Source: a marine gamma proteobacterium HTCC2089 (GTDB lineage Bacteria; Pseudomonadota; Gammaproteobacteria; Pseudomonadales; Azotimanducaceae). From it: DNA of 43,237 nucleotides. The stretch spans positions 1 through 43,237 of the forward strand of contig CAJJDH010000098.1 in the NCBI GenBank assembly GCA_905182905.1. The letters run 5' to 3'. This document shows, piece after piece, positions 42,133 to 43,237 of the stretch. The notes beneath the pieces were generated by a model. The model had not been told where the DNA came from. It worked only from the letters and a program-made list of their open reading frames with translations, and made no database searches. Positions within the stretch are counted from its first letter, which is position 1, and the number at the start of each line of letters is the position of its first letter. Made by a program: the position numbers and the translations under genes.

Positions 42133-43237
42133 CTAAGTGAGTGCTTGCTGCAAAGCATGCTCATAGCCGCTGAGCAGTTTTTCTCTGATCGCGCCGGCCA
42201 TATCGGACTCAAAACGTTTATCCAAACGCCAATGCGTTGCGGCATCTGGTAGATCTTTCAGCACACCACAGCCTATAGCAGCAAGCACACCCGCACCCTT
42301 TGCCGTGGTTTCAATGTCTAAAGGTCGCTCAACCACCACTTGCAAGATATCGCTTAAAAATTGGCACAACGCGTGGTTCACCACCATGCCACCGTCCACG
42401 CGCAGGGTATCCACCGGAGCACCCTCCTCGGCCATTAGCCTAAGTAAGGTCTCGGTTTGAAATACCACACTCTGCAAGAACGCTGTAATGATGTGGTCCT
42501 TATCGGTGCTTAAGGTCATACCCGTGATTAGGCCACGCGCATCAGGCCGCCAATGTGGCGCACCTAAACCGGTAAAACTTGGCACAACATAAACACCTTG
42601 TGCATCTCCACCGGTGCGCTCATAAGCTGCTTGGGTATCAGCAGCCTGCTCAATTAAACCTAGCTGGTCACGCAGCCACTTCACTGCTTGGCCTGCAACA
42701 AAAATGCTGCCTTCCAGAGCGTAACTGGTTTGGCCATCGATACGATAAGCAATAGTCGCCAAAAGGTTTTTCTTTGAATAGCGCACGGTTGGACCCGTAT
42801 GAGTCATAACGAAACAACCGGTACCGTAGGTACTTTTAGACATACCGGGGGTAAAACACGCCTGTCCTATTAGCGCCGCTTGCTGATCACCAGCGACACC
42901 GAGTATGGGAATGGCGGCACCAAACCATTGCGGGTCGGCAACGCCAAATTGAGAAACACTGTCGTGTACTTCAGGCAAAATACTTTGAGGAATTGCAAAG
43001 TACTCTGTGAGCTCTGGGCTCCACTGATTAGCGCAGATATCAAATAACTGCGTCCTACTTGCATTAGTCGCGTCGGTAACATGACTTACGCCAGTGGTCA
43101 GTTGCCAAATCAAATAAGAGTCCACCGTACCAAAGCATAGTTCGCCCGCTTCAGCCTTGGATTGAGCCTGGGGCACATTGCTCAGCAACCAAGCAAGTTT
43201 CGTACTGGAAAAATAAGGATCAATGATTAGGCCAGTG
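42133..43237 (-). CDS. glpK: Glycerol kinase, C-terminal part (cut by window edge)
   Basis: GlpK phosphorylates glycerol to glycerol 3-phosphate. The reading frame continues to the window edge (TGLIIDPYFSSTKLAWLLSNV upstream of the internal TTG at 43188), so the real start is outside. About 367 of the usual 495-505 residues are here. Landmarks are GELCFGTVDSYLIWQLTTG, VAGDQQAALIGQACF, KSTYGTGCFVMTHTG, VVPSFTGLGAPHWRPDARGLITGMT and LRVDGGMVVNHALCQFLSDILQV. FGGY kinase second domain and nucleotide-binding segments look intact. The convergent gap to argF is 123 bases and shows no clear terminator. Confidence 0.96.
   Translation of the reverse strand, partial: TGLIIDPYFSSTKLAWLLSNVPQAQSKAEAGELCFGTVDSYLIWQLTTGVSHVTDATNASRTQLFDICANQWSPELTEYFAIPQSILPEVHDSVSQFGVADPQWFGAAIPILGVAGDQQAALIGQACFTPGMSKSTYGTGCFVMTHTGPTVRYSKKNLLATIAYRIDGQTSYALEGSIFVAGQAVKWLRDQLGLIEQAADTQAAYERTGGDAQGVYVVPSFTGLGAPHWRPDARGLITGMTLSTDKDHIITAFLQSVVFQTETLLRLMAEEGAPVDTLRVDGGMVVNHALCQFLSDILQVVVERPLDIETTAKGAGVLAAIGCGVLKDLPDAATHWRLDKRFESDMAGAIREKLLSGYEHALQQALT

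Noticed and set aside
1-43237. tRNA, rRNA, insertion sequence, prophage or genomic island
   Set aside because: Intergenic gaps were read on both strands; none shows a cloverleaf, transposase, integrase or flanking repeats, and gene content is housekeeping throughout.

Overview
The window is an ordinary, gene-dense stretch of chromosome from a gammaproteobacterium. I see no rRNA, tRNA, insertion sequence, phage, CRISPR array or transposase. Base composition looks moderate (near 50% GC by eye). Gene neighbourhoods resemble what I remember from Pseudomonas and relatives: gyrA-serC-pheA-hisC; ubiG-yciK; scpA-scpB-rluB; DUF2066/hda divergent from purM; mrp-dcd near metG; rsx-nth; argG, rnt, grxD and argF close together. 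GyrA carries Thr at the quinolone position, as in Pseudomonas. The tight packing, many overlapping start/stop codons and absence of mobile DNA would suit a free-living, perhaps marine, gammaproteobacterium with a compact genome. I cannot name a genus.

Layout. 1-5010 (-): gyrA, serC, pheA and the start of hisC, joining DNA topology to serine and aromatic/histidine amino acid synthesis. 5377-6929 (+): ubiG and yciK. 6953-12394 (-): trpS, scpA, scpB and rluB, plus yciO. 12479-19725 (+): yciB, pdxJ, a periplasmic cyclophilin, a membrane-tethered cold-shock-domain protein, argS, sseA and mnmC, ending at a bidirectional terminator. 19871-24883 (-): DUF2066 protein, CDP-alcohol phosphatidyltransferase, hda, a MurG-like glycosyltransferase and serA. 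25104-26600 (+): TfoX-N domain protein and purM. 26732-28379 (-): mrp and dcd. 28536-34993 (+): metG, an atypical rsx (Rnf) operon and nth. 35020-37077 (-): argG and murI. 37299-42009: rnt, grxD (-), a MalY/PatB-type C-S lyase, argD and argF. 42133 to the right edge (-): the C-terminal three quarters of glpK.

The most notable system is the rsx/Rnf operon. Its order is rsxA-rsxB-rsxD-rsxG-rsxE with no rsxC gene. The rsxB product is about 100 residues longer than usual, and the extra part reads like the C-terminal two-[4Fe-4S] domain of RsxC. The NADH- and FMN-binding body of RsxC is therefore missing, while its iron-sulfur 'wire' is fused to RsxB. This implies an Rnf-type membrane complex with five predicted clusters on one chain and an electron entry other than NADH.

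Secondary points are: a second-type MurG (closest in memory to the Firmicutes MurG2 form) outside any cell-division cluster; a PdxJ whose signature resembles the Bacteroidetes type; a two-helix membrane anchor joined to a cold-shock domain through a disordered Asn/Arg/Lys linker; a TrpRS with a near-match to the Thermotoga iron-sulfur motif; a T7G10 homopolymer upstream of rnt; and several strong inverted repeats in leaders (serA, rsxA, grxD/patB). All family comparisons were made by reading and memory, without database searches.
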